Origin: JAUMBM01 sp964441755
GTDB lineage: Bacteria; Bacteroidota; Bacteroidia; Chitinophagales; Saprospiraceae
Assembly (NCBI GenBank): GCA_964441755.1
Contig: CAYTVG010000002.1
Span: 62,001 to 126,000 of the forward strand
Reading direction: 5' to 3'
Length of the DNA stretch: 64,000 bases
Below are positions 33,974-43,900 of the stretch, one piece after another. The translations under genes and the position numbers were made by a program. The notes under the pieces are model-generated. The model ran no database searches. It was not told where the DNA came from and was given only the letters and a program-made list of their open reading frames with translations. How positions within the stretch are numbered: the stretch's first letter is position 1; the number at the start of each line of letters is the position of its first letter.

Positions 33974-36900
33974 TTGTCAACCAAGTCGTCTGCAGCAATT
34001 TCCGCTGATCATACTATTGAACTGCATCAAAATGAGCAGGGGCATATGACCATCCAAACAGGACTGTCCGGGGAAAAGGGCTACACAGCTAGGTGGATAG
34101 ATGGGTATGCCCTGTCTGAAGATAAAGCGGTCATTGGGGATTTTTTGGGCAGCCTGCTGACCCATGGACAGGCGACCATGCTTATAGAGCCAGTAACAGG
34201 TGATTCATCATCCTCGCTTGCGAGTTTGTTTTTTGCGTATCGGCAAGGAGAAAAACTCAGAGCGGAGGCGAGCTTGTACTGGGGGTATCCTTGTGTGGTA
34301 GTGAAGAGAGATGAAGACCGTATTTGTCTTCCCCTGTTCTATTGGCCTTGTCGCATGGAACCTGCCAAAGAGTCAGCTACAGCCTGGGAGTTGACAGTCG
34401 TACAGGAGGGGGCAGTGGCCAATGGGTATTTTGACATAGAACACCTACCTGCTGATTCGCCTGTAAAAACTTTGCTGGATACTGCCTGTACGGCAGGGCT
34501 GGCCAGGGCACTACCAGCGCTTTGCCTGAAGCTGGCGGCACTGCCTGGCTGGCGGCTTACTTCTGATAAACCTATTCTTTTGCCGCTGCCTGATGCTTCG
34601 GAGGCGGGAGCAATATTCAACGATGCCTGCTCGCTTCATTGGTCGGCCATGCTGAGTAGTGGTACACTGCCCATGTATAGCGGGCAGTGTGTTGATATTG
34701 ACTGGAAAATGCCTGCCCCTGCGGGTAGCGAAAAAGCGCATCGATATAGCTTCGTACAGCTTGATCCGAATCAGGCAGAGGTCTTTAGGCAGCTTGCCGT
34801 GCAAAAATATGTAATGGCCTCGGGTGTCGGAGGAAGTGGTAAGACTCAAATTGTAAAGCATTTGTTAATCAATGCTTTGTCAAATAACCGTAAGGTGCTG
34901 GTCTTGGCACCTGATGTGGCTTCACTGGAGCAGATAAGAAGTAGCTTGTCTGCCTGGGGACTGGAGCAGCTTGCTTTCACGCTGCGGGATCCCAAGCTGG
35001 ACAGACACCTGCTCACGGCCTTACTTAGCGGTCGTGACAGGCGGTTGCCAAAGGCGGGAGACTATGATGAGCAGCTTTTTATCAGGACGGTACGTAGTCT
35101 GCAGCGCATTCAGGATCGACTGGATGCTTGCTTCGATGCTGTGCGCAAACGTATATTCGGCAACCACTCATGGAGCGATGTCGTGGGGCTCTACCTGACT
35201 GCTGCCGGCCGGCAACCGAAGGATCAGCTGGCCATCAATCTCCCGCCGGGTGTGCTTCGCTTTTCTTCCGAAGAGATGGACGAACTGAGCCGGGATATTG
35301 CAGTTGCTGCCGGCTTGTATACCGCTCTTATGCGGGCTCAGCCTTTACATCCGTCCCAACATCCGCTTAATACGCTGAGCGCTAAAGTATTTACTGAGCA
35401 GCAGGAGGGGGAAAGTTTTACTTTCATTCGTGAGCATGTCACGCATTTTAGGCAAAAAAGCCTGGAATTGCATGAGAAAATTGTCAGATACTCCGGAATC
35501 TATCTGGAGGAGCTGCAGGTATATCACGAGCGTCATTACCGTGGGTTGCAAGCGGCTTTCCACCGCCTGGAGGAGCTGCTGGAGGATAGCACGGAGGCAG
35601 TGGGCGAGGAGTTGCTCAGGACTTCCAGACCTACGCTCAGGCTGGCAGGACTTTTTTCGGGTAAATGCAAATTAGCACTTGATCGACAATTTGCTATTCG
35701 AGATCAGTTGGGCATACTGATAGAGCTACATCAGCAACATGTTGGATTTCCATTCGAATGGCCTTTGGTGCAGGGTTTAGAACGAAAACCTGCCGTGCTG
35801 GCAGCACTGCTGATACGGTTTGCTGCTGCGCTCGATGGCTGGCGTTCCGCACTTCCTACGGTGATACAGGACGACGCGCTCAGGCTCAATAGTCAGACGG
35901 CATTGCAGGAGCTTCCGGCAACCAGGCAGATAGCTGTGCTGGAGCAGGAATTGGCCGAACTCGTGGCATCGCTCAATGAGGTGGGGGTGTTTGGAGTGCC
36001 GGTGGAGGCTAAGATGATGACCATGCCCCGGCGACAAAAATTTCTGGAAGAACTGACGGACAAACTGGATGTGATACTGAAAAATCTGGATCACTACGCT
36101 GTATTTTATTATTGGCAGCGGCACTGGTTTGGATTAAGTGATACTTGTCGAAAGCTGGTTAGTGCGCTCAGTCGCACGGCTACCGCCAATTGGGTACATC
36201 TGTTTGAAAGTTGGTATTTCAATCAGTGTTTGCAGTTGACCTACGATCCTGTACCTCCTCCGGCAAGCGATCTGCTGGAACAGTATGCTCAGCAATGGGA
36301 ACAGCTGGGGCAGCTGCTGTTGCCGCAGATCTGTAAGGAGCACGAACAACAACAAGAAAAAGCACTGAAAAAAATCAGGCAGTCAAGTCGGGAGCTTAGT
36401 GATCCTTTGCTGACAGCTCAGGAGCTGTGGATTCGCCTTTTTGATCGATATAGTGGACTGTTGTTACAGCTGTATCCGGTTTGGCTTACTACGCCCCGGC
36501 AGGCGGCGCAGCTGATGTCTGCTTCGGATAAACCGTTGTTTGACTACCTGGTGATTGAAGATGCGCACCAACTGAGCAGGGATGAATGTCTGCCATGTAT
36601 GTCTACTGCGCGGCAAAGCTTGTTGTTGGCCAATCCGCTGCAAGAGGCATGGAATCCCCGGTCAGTGGTAAAAGATGCGGTTGAAGGTGGAGTCTCACAA
36701 ACCTATTTGCGGTTCTTTCACCAGCTTCGTCCAGCTGATGTGGCAAGTTTTACCGTTACTCCACCAGCCCGGCAGGCTGGAACGGCTTTACAGTTTACCT
36801 ACGTAGGGGGCCTCTACCAGGAATTTACCGGGGTCAATGAAGCAGAAATCGACTATATTCTTGGCCTGCTTTCACAAATTGAAGAAAAACCACAACACAC

Positions 36901-37717
36901 TTATCCCTGTATTGGCATCGTTACTATGACAGTCTCGCAGCGCAATGCGCTGTTGGGTAGGTTATTGCAGGTAAAGCGGGAGCGTTCTGAGGGAGTTGAA
37001 CTATTGCAGCAACTTGAAAGGAATGGACTTGGTGTGTACGCGCTGCACGAGATCGGGGGCCAACAGTTCGATATGCTGTTGGTGTCAGGGGTATTTAGTG
37101 CCATTGGCTGGCCACAGCGGTTGGCAGCCGATATGGCTGGGTTGATGAATGAACATTTCCTGGCAGGTTTGGCGGGCCTGATGGCCGCTTCGTGCCGGTC
37201 ATTACATGTTATCAGCTCATTTACGCTCTCACAACTAGATACTTATCTAAGAACCTGGGATGCCGAAGGTATGCGTATGTATGCTGCTTATCTGCGTTAT
37301 GCCGGTAGCGGGGGTGAAGAGGTCATTGCCAGGATTGGGCCTGTTATCAATGATTATTACGATGGCGTAGTAAGCTGGCCGCTGTTGCACGAAATTAGCC
37401 GTCGGTCGGCAGCAGATTTGAAGGAGACTAACATACAGGTATCAGATTACTGGCCAGGGTGTGGACTGCCGATGGTGGTAACGGCTGCGCATGGAGGTAA
37501 AACGGCGATTAATGCGGATGGTTTTTGGAGTGAGGGGAGTTCAACAGATTATTATTGGGAGTGGCAGCAACGTCAGCATTATTTGGCTGCGGGATTCCAG
37601 TTGTTCGAGACTTCTGCTCAGGAGTGGTGGAAAAATCCTGTTAGTCAATTGTCCGGGTTTAAAGCGGGCATTGAGGAACTACCCGTGAAAAACGGGGGAG
37701 GTGAAAAAGAAAGCTAA
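33974..37717 (+). CDS. large SF1 helicase-like P-loop protein with degenerate motifs
   Basis: About 1247 residues from a TTG at 33974; ATG 34046 is the next option and 33893 is upstream of the promoter. Residue numbers here count from 33893. Walker A is intact: GVGGSGKT (311-318). The matching Walker B reads VIEDAHQ (887-893), like the DEAxQ of UPF1/DNA2-type SF1 helicases but with E and D swapped. A motif V-like GGQQFDMLLVS (1055-1065) is present; where motif VI normally has S/T-R-A, the text reads AAS. The N-terminal 290 residues and the long middle have no recognised domain. It may bind ATP or nucleic acid without being an active helicase. It is divergent from the PAS-AraC gene and upstream of dprA. 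Confidence 0.65.
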   Translation: MSTKSSAAISADHTIELHQNEQGHMTIQTGLSGEKGYTARWIDGYALSEDKAVIGDFLGSLLTHGQATMLIEPVTGDSSSSLASLFFAYRQGEKLRAEASLYWGYPCVVVKRDEDRICLPLFYWPCRMEPAKESATAWELTVVQEGAVANGYFDIEHLPADSPVKTLLDTACTAGLARALPALCLKLAALPGWRLTSDKPILLPLPDASEAGAIFNDACSLHWSAMLSSGTLPMYSGQCVDIDWKMPAPAGSEKAHRYSFVQLDPNQAEVFRQLAVQKYVMASGVGGSGKTQIVKHLLINALSNNRKVLVLAPDVASLEQIRSSLSAWGLEQLAFTLRDPKLDRHLLTALLSGRDRRLPKAGDYDEQLFIRTVRSLQRIQDRLDACFDAVRKRIFGNHSWSDVVGLYLTAAGRQPKDQLAINLPPGVLRFSSEEMDELSRDIAVAAGLYTALMRAQPLHPSQHPLNTLSAKVFTEQQEGESFTFIREHVTHFRQKSLELHEKIVRYSGIYLEELQVYHERHYRGLQAAFHRLEELLEDSTEAVGEELLRTSRPTLRLAGLFSGKCKLALDRQFAIRDQLGILIELHQQHVGFPFEWPLVQGLERKPAVLAALLIRFAAALDGWRSALPTVIQDDALRLNSQTALQELPATRQIAVLEQELAELVASLNEVGVFGVPVEAKMMTMPRRQKFLEELTDKLDVILKNLDHYAVFYYWQRHWFGLSDTCRKLVSALSRTATANWVHLFESWYFNQCLQLTYDPVPPPASDLLEQYAQQWEQLGQLLLPQICKEHEQQQEKALKKIRQSSRELSDPLLTAQELWIRLFDRYSGLLLQLYPVWLTTPRQAAQLMSASDKPLFDYLVIEDAHQLSRDECLPCMSTARQSLLLANPLQEAWNPRSVVKDAVEGGVSQTYLRFFHQLRPADVASFTVTPPARQAGTALQFTYVGGLYQEFTGVNEAEIDYILGLLSQIEEKPQHTYPCIGIVTMTVSQRNALLGRLLQVKRERSEGVELLQQLERNGLGVYALHEIGGQQFDMLLVSGVFSAIGWPQRLAADMAGLMNEHFLAGLAGLMAASCRSLHVISSFTLSQLDTYLRTWDAEGMRMYAAYLRYAGSGGEEVIARIGPVINDYYDGVVSWPLLHEISRRSAADLKETNIQVSDYWPGCGLPMVVTAAHGGKTAINADGFWSEGSSTDYYWEWQQRQHYLAAGFQLFETSAQEWWKNPVSQLSGFKAGIEELPVKNGGGEKES

Positions 37718-38000
37718 GGTTGTGCGTATCGGAGAATTTGCCACCGGACCAAAACGAAGTTTTTTTACCCTCCGACTATCACATAGCGCGCTGGGAATAC
37801 GCATGTGAAAATTTGAAAACGTGTGAGAAAGATCTCTGGTTGCTCCCGGTAGTAATTCCTGTATACACGCTGAATCCTTGTGCAGATAATCCATATTTCC
37901 TGATAATACTCGATGAAAAAACAGTTGCTCGGTGCATTCTGCCCAGGGGGTAGTTGCGTCCATTCGTTGTATTGCATTCAAACAAATCAGGAAGAGTTAC

Positions 38001-39101
38001 ATGAACGATTTATGCTATGACATTGCATTAACTAAGGTTCCGCTTGTTGGCCCGGTTACGGCACGCGTGTTGCTGCATCATTGCGGAGGTGCCAAAGAGG
38101 TTTTTAGTACAAGCCCCAAAGAGCTCGTCAAAATTACCGGTATAGGACCTGGTATTGCTGCTGCCATCCATGCCCCCCAGCCATTGAAAGAAGCAGAAGC
38201 CGAGCTTGCGCTGGCAGCGGCGGAGGGCGTACAGGTATTGGTTTATCCACACCCGCCTTATCCCCGGAGGTTGCTGAGCTGTCCTGATGCACCTACGGTT
38301 CTGTACTATCGAGGCAGCGCGGACCTGAATTCCGAACGCATTGTGTCAGTGGTAGGCACCCGACAGCCGACAGCCCACGGACAGCGGGCAACCGAACAAT
38401 TGATAAAGGGGTTGGTTCCGCACAATGCTTTAATTGTCAGTGGACTGGCGTATGGTGTTGACGCTTGTGCGCATCGGTATTGTCTGGAAATAGGCCTCCC
38501 CACCATAGGAGTACTGGCACATGGCATGGGTACAATTTATCCGTCGGAGCATACAGGACTGGCAGCAAAAATGGTCGCACAGGGTGGTCTGCTAAGCGAA
38601 TTTGGCTGGCGCGTTCTGCCTGAGCGTGAGCATTTTCCTATGCGCAATCGAATTGTGGCAGCCTTGTCGGATGCCGTTGTAGTCATCGAAACCGCCAACC
38701 GTGGAGGCTCCCTGATCACAGCCCAGCTCGCTAACGACTACAATCGCGACGTGTTTGCGTTTCCTGGCCGTTCGACAGACAAGTCATCGGCCGGCTGCAA
38801 CTGGCTTATAAAAACTCACCGGGCTGCGTTGATAGAGAGTGCAGAAGATCTTGTTTTTCAAATGGGTTGGCAGCCGGCAGAAGGCAAGGAGAAAAAGCAA
38901 ATCAGCTTGTTTGAAAATGAATTTAGTCCGGAAGAGGAAATCATCTTAACTTTGTTGAAGGGTAAGGAGGCTGTACACCTTGATCAACTCGCATCCGAAA
39001 GTGGTTTTAAGGCTGGCCGACTGGCTGTAGTCCTACTGGAACTAGAGTGCAGATCGATAGTAGCCTCGTTGCCCGGCAAGTGCTATTCACTGCTGCAATG
39101 A
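38001..39101 (+). CDS. dprA: DNA-processing protein DprA
   Basis: A 366-residue cytoplasmic protein that binds incoming single-stranded DNA and loads RecA during natural transformation. Parts: N-terminal helix-hairpin-helix/SAM-like region (LTKVPLVGPVTARVLLHHCGG), a Rossmann-type DprA core with VVGTRQPTAHGQRATEQL, VSGLAYGVDACAHR, LAHGMGTIYPSEHTGLA, and ISLVELanalog SEFGWRVLPEREHFPMRNRIVAALSDAVVVIETANRGGSLITAQLAN, then a C-terminal winged helix. The start at ATG 38001 aligns with the family; 37932 would add 23 unrelated residues. It follows the helicase-like gene by 283 bp, in which I see no gene. Confidence 0.95.
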   Translation: MNDLCYDIALTKVPLVGPVTARVLLHHCGGAKEVFSTSPKELVKITGIGPGIAAAIHAPQPLKEAEAELALAAAEGVQVLVYPHPPYPRRLLSCPDAPTVLYYRGSADLNSERIVSVVGTRQPTAHGQRATEQLIKGLVPHNALIVSGLAYGVDACAHRYCLEIGLPTIGVLAHGMGTIYPSEHTGLAAKMVAQGGLLSEFGWRVLPEREHFPMRNRIVAALSDAVVVIETANRGGSLITAQLANDYNRDVFAFPGRSTDKSSAGCNWLIKTHRAALIESAEDLVFQMGWQPAEGKEKKQISLFENEFSPEEEIILTLLKGKEAVHLDQLASESGFKAGRLAVVLLELECRSIVASLPGKCYSLLQ

Positions 39102-39224
39102 TCTAAGGTTCTTTCAGCAGTTGTTGACGGCTGGTGCACCTGTAGGCAGATTAAATGCGATCATGGCCTGAGAGCACAGGCCGGACTCAGTGAAAAGCAA
39201 ATAATCACTTTTACAGAAAAACAA

Positions 39225-40340
39225 ATGGCCAATTTTGTGACACTTGTTGTGCGTTTGCTCAGCTTACTGTTTTTTGTTTTTATAAGTTCTTGTGCAACAA
39301 ATGTTTCGAGCTTGTCAATTGCCTCTGAGGTAGTACTGCCGGGAGGTCAGCCCCCCCGGAATATCATATTGGTGATGACCGGAGGGATGGGACTCGGACA
39401 ACTTACAGCAGGCATGTATGCTGCTGGTAATTTCACACAGCTCGAGCGTTGCCGTGTATCCGGCTTACATCATGGCAGTGGTGAACTTGCGGAGCCCGGG
39501 CTTGCAGCCATGGCTATTTGTACGGGGGCCAAAAGCTATCCGGGCGGGATTGGAGTCAACAGTGACTCCGTAGCTGTCAGTAGCATTCTGGAAATAGCGA
39601 GAGACAGGGGGAAAAGCACAGGTATTATCACTACGGGCAGCCTTTTTGACCCTATGCCGGCCTGCTTTTATGCACATGTGAAGAAACCGGCTTATTACCA
39701 TCTGATGCCATGTCAATTGGCTGCTTCAGGTCTTATGGTCGGGCTTGGGGGCGGGGATCGACTTTTGGAGTCGGGATCGTCCAATTGCCCGCAAGCATTC
39801 GTTGAAAGAGGGGTTTCATTAAAAAAACTTGCTGCAGACGGGCATTGGCACGATTCGCTACTTTCATCCGGCAGGCAAACACTTATTTTTACAGGACAAC
39901 ACTGGCCGCCGACGGCGGCAGCAGGAAGAACCTTCCTGCCTGCTGCCAGTGAAAGTATCGTCAAGTACTTAGGCGCGGAAGCTGTACAGGGGGGCTACTT
40001 CCTGGTGATCGATGCTGCTCAGTCAGGTCTTGCTGCACGTAATCACGATTATCAGGGGCTTGTGGAAGAATTGTCAGATCTGGAGCGAACCCTCAAGGTG
40101 GTGCTGGACGCTGCGGAGGAGAGTGGCAATACATTGGTGGTCATTACAGCGGAACAAGAGGCCGGGGGATTTAGTATCCAGATCGGGTCTCGGCAAGATT
40201 CCATTGTACCGCACTTCGCCTCCAGAGATGCTACGGCCATCATGGTGCCTGTTTTTGCTTTTGGTCCCTGGGCAGAAATGTTTGCCGGCATATATCCCGC
40301 AACGGCAATATTTGAAAAATTATATTCCTGTATTCGTTAA
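39225..40340 (+). CDS. alkaline-phosphatase-fold lipoprotein, active site lost
   Basis: A 371-residue protein with a lipobox (FISSC, Cys23), so an exported lipoprotein. The fold is recognised by order: IILVMTGGMGLGQLTAG, CTGAKSYPGGIGVNSD, the FDPMPACFYAHV segment, GGYFLVIDAAQSG, GNTLVVITAEQEAGGF and FAFGPWAEMFAG. Compared with the E. coli enzyme these positions have lost their function: metal Asp51 is Gly in MTGGMG; nucleophile Asp-Ser101/102 reads Glu-Pro; Thr155 reads Met; Glu322 reads Asp; Asp327 reads Gly; His331 reads Arg; Asp-His369/370 reads Glu-Gln; and His412 reads Ala. Only an Asp at the 153 site remains. It is predicted to be a pseudophosphatase, possibly a binding protein. Confidence 0.82.
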   Translation: MANFVTLVVRLLSLLFFVFISSCATNVSSLSIASEVVLPGGQPPRNIILVMTGGMGLGQLTAGMYAAGNFTQLERCRVSGLHHGSGELAEPGLAAMAICTGAKSYPGGIGVNSDSVAVSSILEIARDRGKSTGIITTGSLFDPMPACFYAHVKKPAYYHLMPCQLAASGLMVGLGGGDRLLESGSSNCPQAFVERGVSLKKLAADGHWHDSLLSSGRQTLIFTGQHWPPTAAAGRTFLPAASESIVKYLGAEAVQGGYFLVIDAAQSGLAARNHDYQGLVEELSDLERTLKVVLDAAEESGNTLVVITAEQEAGGFSIQIGSRQDSIVPHFASRDATAIMVPVFAFGPWAEMFAGIYPATAIFEKLYSCIR

Positions 40341-40910
40341 ATCAGGCAAAGTATATAATAAATTTGTTTTTGTTTAAAAAATTGATAATCAAAAATTAAG
40401 AGTTCTTTTAGGCGTGTATTTAGGAATTTTTTTTTGTTTCCTCCCTACGATGCGATATCGATTTTTTGCAATGCAGGCGACTAGTCCATAAAATTGCGTG
40501 TAAACATTCCTTTGGCTTGATGGTTGCTAATGGTTAAATATTCCTATTTTTAGCCCGTCATTGAGAATTAGCGCCAAATTTGAGTTTGAAAAAATTGCTA
40601 ATATTAAGAGGTAAATTTTCCTGCCAAGACTTCGCAGGAGTCGCGTATCGTAACGATTAACCGGGGGGATTTGAGCAGATTCTATTTTGTATTTGAGCCG
40701 TGGCAGATCAAAGCTTGTCTTACAACTGCCCCGTCGGCTGAATAGGCGTTCAGTGACAAAAAAGCGGGACTACAGACGCCTGCTTTCTTTGTTTAGTGTG
40801 TATCCGGAATTTTTGCTTCCGGCGAGTTCCGGCTATGCGCTAAATGCCCGATTCCCCTTCGCAATTTTGAAAGGACGTATTTGTCATATAATCATTCGAA
40901 CTGAAGTACT
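40341..40910. other. 570-bp leader with promoter-like element
   Basis: No gene is recognised. A promoter candidate is TTG (40524-40526), 18 nt, then TATTTTTA (40545-40552), close to TAnnTTTG, giving a leader of about 350 nt before ATG 40911. The short frame 40687-40914 was rejected. Confidence 0.4.
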
Positions 40911-43900
40911 ATGATGAGATTTCTACTTGTTCTGGCACTACTAGTGACTGTTGTTCAATTTTCAAACGCACAGGCACCGCCGCCTGCGTGTCCCGGGGGG
41001 AACACCATTACGCTAGCGAGCACCTGTGCGGATGCCTGCGTGATTTGTGGGGATATCAATGGCCTGACGGGTACTAACTCTCTGCCGGATTTGGGGCAGG
41101 CTCCTCCCGGCTTCTGCGCCGGTCAGCTGCACAATACACAGTGGGTTGGTTTTGTGGCAGGCTCCACGAGTATTACCTTGGAGATTGCTGTATATGACTG
41201 CGAAATGGGCAGCTCAAGCCAGAATGGTCTGCAGATTGGTATCTACAATACTACAGATTGTGAAAGTTTTGAGCTTGTTTCCAACTGTGATGATCATGTG
41301 CCTAACAATACTTCGGAGATATTTACTGCCGGACCATTGACCGTAGGCGGTATCTATTTCCTGGTCATTGACGGCGCCTGGGGGGATGTCTGTTCATTTG
41401 ATATCAATGTACTCTCGGGCAACACCAATCCACCCAGTGTAGCCAATATTTCGCCGCAGATCGTGCTGTCTGACAACACTATTTGTCCCGGGCAGACGAT
41501 TACAGCCAACGTACAGCCCCCAATCTTTGGTGCCGGGGTATATTCCTGGACTGTCAATGGAGAGCCTATCGCTTATGACCAGCAGTCTGATCTGGAGATT
41601 ACTGTCGCCGGACCAGTACAAATCTGCGTGACTCCTTCCAACCCTTGTTCACAGGGGGTCCAGAATTGTACGACCATTAATGTGGCAGAGTTGCCGACCA
41701 TTAGTGAATCGGTGACCTTATGCGACGGACAAATCTACCAATGGCCGAGGGATAATCAAGTATACTCGGAAGCAGGGGTCTATCTCTATGAAGAGACAAC
41801 CGATGAGGGCTGCACCCAGCGATACCAACTAACCGTTAATGTCAATCAAAGTACTACGGGTTTTGTGGAGGGTGAAATATGTGAAGGCGAAATCTTTTGG
41901 GTAGGGGGCGAGGGAAATGTGCCCGTTACCGAAAACGGATACTCGGAAGTGGTGCTGGAGGGGGCAAATGCCCAAGGATGTGACAGTATAGTTTCCGTTC
42001 AATTGACAGTCCATCAAACTTATTTTATTGCCGAAGAAGTACTTCTCTGTCAAGGAGAAGTATATCAGGTAACAGATGGAAATCAAACCTTCAACCTTAC
42101 GACTACCGGGGTATATGACTTCCAGCTACAGACGGAAAATGGTTGTGACAGTTTTGTACAGATATACCTGCAGGTGTTTCCTGTGCCTACCCAGCCGACA
42201 TTCATTTCTCCCATCATCTGTCCGGGGGATGCTTATGATATAGGCGATCAGACATTCAGTGCACCGGGAACTTACAGTGTACTCGTGCAGACACCGGCGG
42301 GCTGTGATAGTCTGGTCATTGCCACGATTACAATCAACCAGCCTGTTACCAACCTGCAAGCGACAATCTGTCAGGGAGAGAGTTATCAAGTCGGCAATCA
42401 GCAATTTACACAAACGGGTAATTATACGGTCATATTACCTTCTTATGTTGGCTGTGACAGTACGATCAATCTCAACCTGACCGTACAGTCCAATCCGGAG
42501 ACAGTACAACAAGTGGTTTTGTGCGACGGGGAAACATTTTCTTATGACTACGAGGGTAATACGATTACCTATACACAAGAGGACAGGGATACTTTTTACT
42601 TTATTTCCTCTGCAGGCTGTGATTCTACTCACATATTGAACGTACTTGTCAACGCCCGGCAGTTTACGACAGTCAACGAAATTATTTGTTTTGGGGATAC
42701 CTATGCATTGGGCAGCAATAGCTACGGGAGTTCCGGTACCTACACCGCTACCTTTACGGGAAGTAATGGTTGTGATTCAATTGTGACGCTCAACCTTTTT
42801 GTTCGGGACGAAATTGTCACCAACCTTGCACCCGGCATTTGTGAAGGGGAATCCTATACCGTGGGCACCAACAGTCTTACACAGTCGGGTGCTTACTCTT
42901 TTGTGCTCACAGCGGCTAACGGTTGTGACAGTACGGTCAATGTCAATTTAACAGTAATTCCTCCTGTACGGGTCACCTTGCCACAATCGATATGTGCGGG
43001 TGATTCATTGTTGTTTAGTGGCAACTACTACTTGGCTTCAGGGACTTTTAGTGATACGACAACTTCTGTGGTGACTGGTTGTGATTCCATTACCACACTT
43101 GTCCTCACGGTCATTCAACCGCTGGTTACCAATATTACGACAGAAATCTGTAGCGGACAAACCTACTCAGTCGGTAGCCAGCAATTTGACTCAACAGGTA
43201 CCTACACCGTCCTGCTGACTGCCCTCTCTACCAATTGCGACTCTATTGTCAATCTGGACCTGACAGTTTCGGATGTCATTATTGAGACTGGCAGTGCCAC
43301 CATTTGCGCAGGGGAAACCTATACGGTCGTGGACTCGTCTTATACCCAGACGGGTATTTACGATGTTCCGTTTGTCACTGCTGAAGGTTGTGACAGTGTT
43401 TTCCGGCTTTCACTGACTGTCATTGAGCCGCTGCGTACAAGTCTGACAGAGTTAATCTGTCAGGAGGACAGTTATACCGTAGGCAGCTCAGTCTATAATC
43501 AGACAGGCGTCTACGTGGATACGCTGCTGGCACTTTCTACGGGCTGTGACTCTATCGTGACACTGCAACTGACAGTTGCACCTACACCTCGGCGGTTCAT
43601 TGATGCCTCCATCTGTGTAGGAGGACAGTATACGGTGGGGTCCAGCAGTTACAGTGTGACGGGTATTTACATTGATACGCTGACCAATTTCAGAGGTTGC
43701 GACAGTATTGTGACCCTTGACTTGACGGTTACAGACTTTTATGAAACAAACCTTGATATCACCATTTGTGCAGACGAAAGCTACGAAGTTGGCAGCAGTA
43801 GTTACAACCAAACCGGTCAATACCAGAATATTTTCATTTCACAGCTTGGTTGTGATAGCATAGTCAATTTGAATCTACAGGTGAATCCCTTGCTCACAAC

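Noticed and set aside
37679..37981. Overlapping short frames on both strands between the helicase-like gene and dprA
   Set aside because: They use poor start codons, overlap each other and the neighbouring genes, and match nothing known.
40687..40914. 75-codon frame before the 1735-residue protein
   Set aside because: Overlaps the next gene start, has no signal or domain, and lies inside the probable leader.
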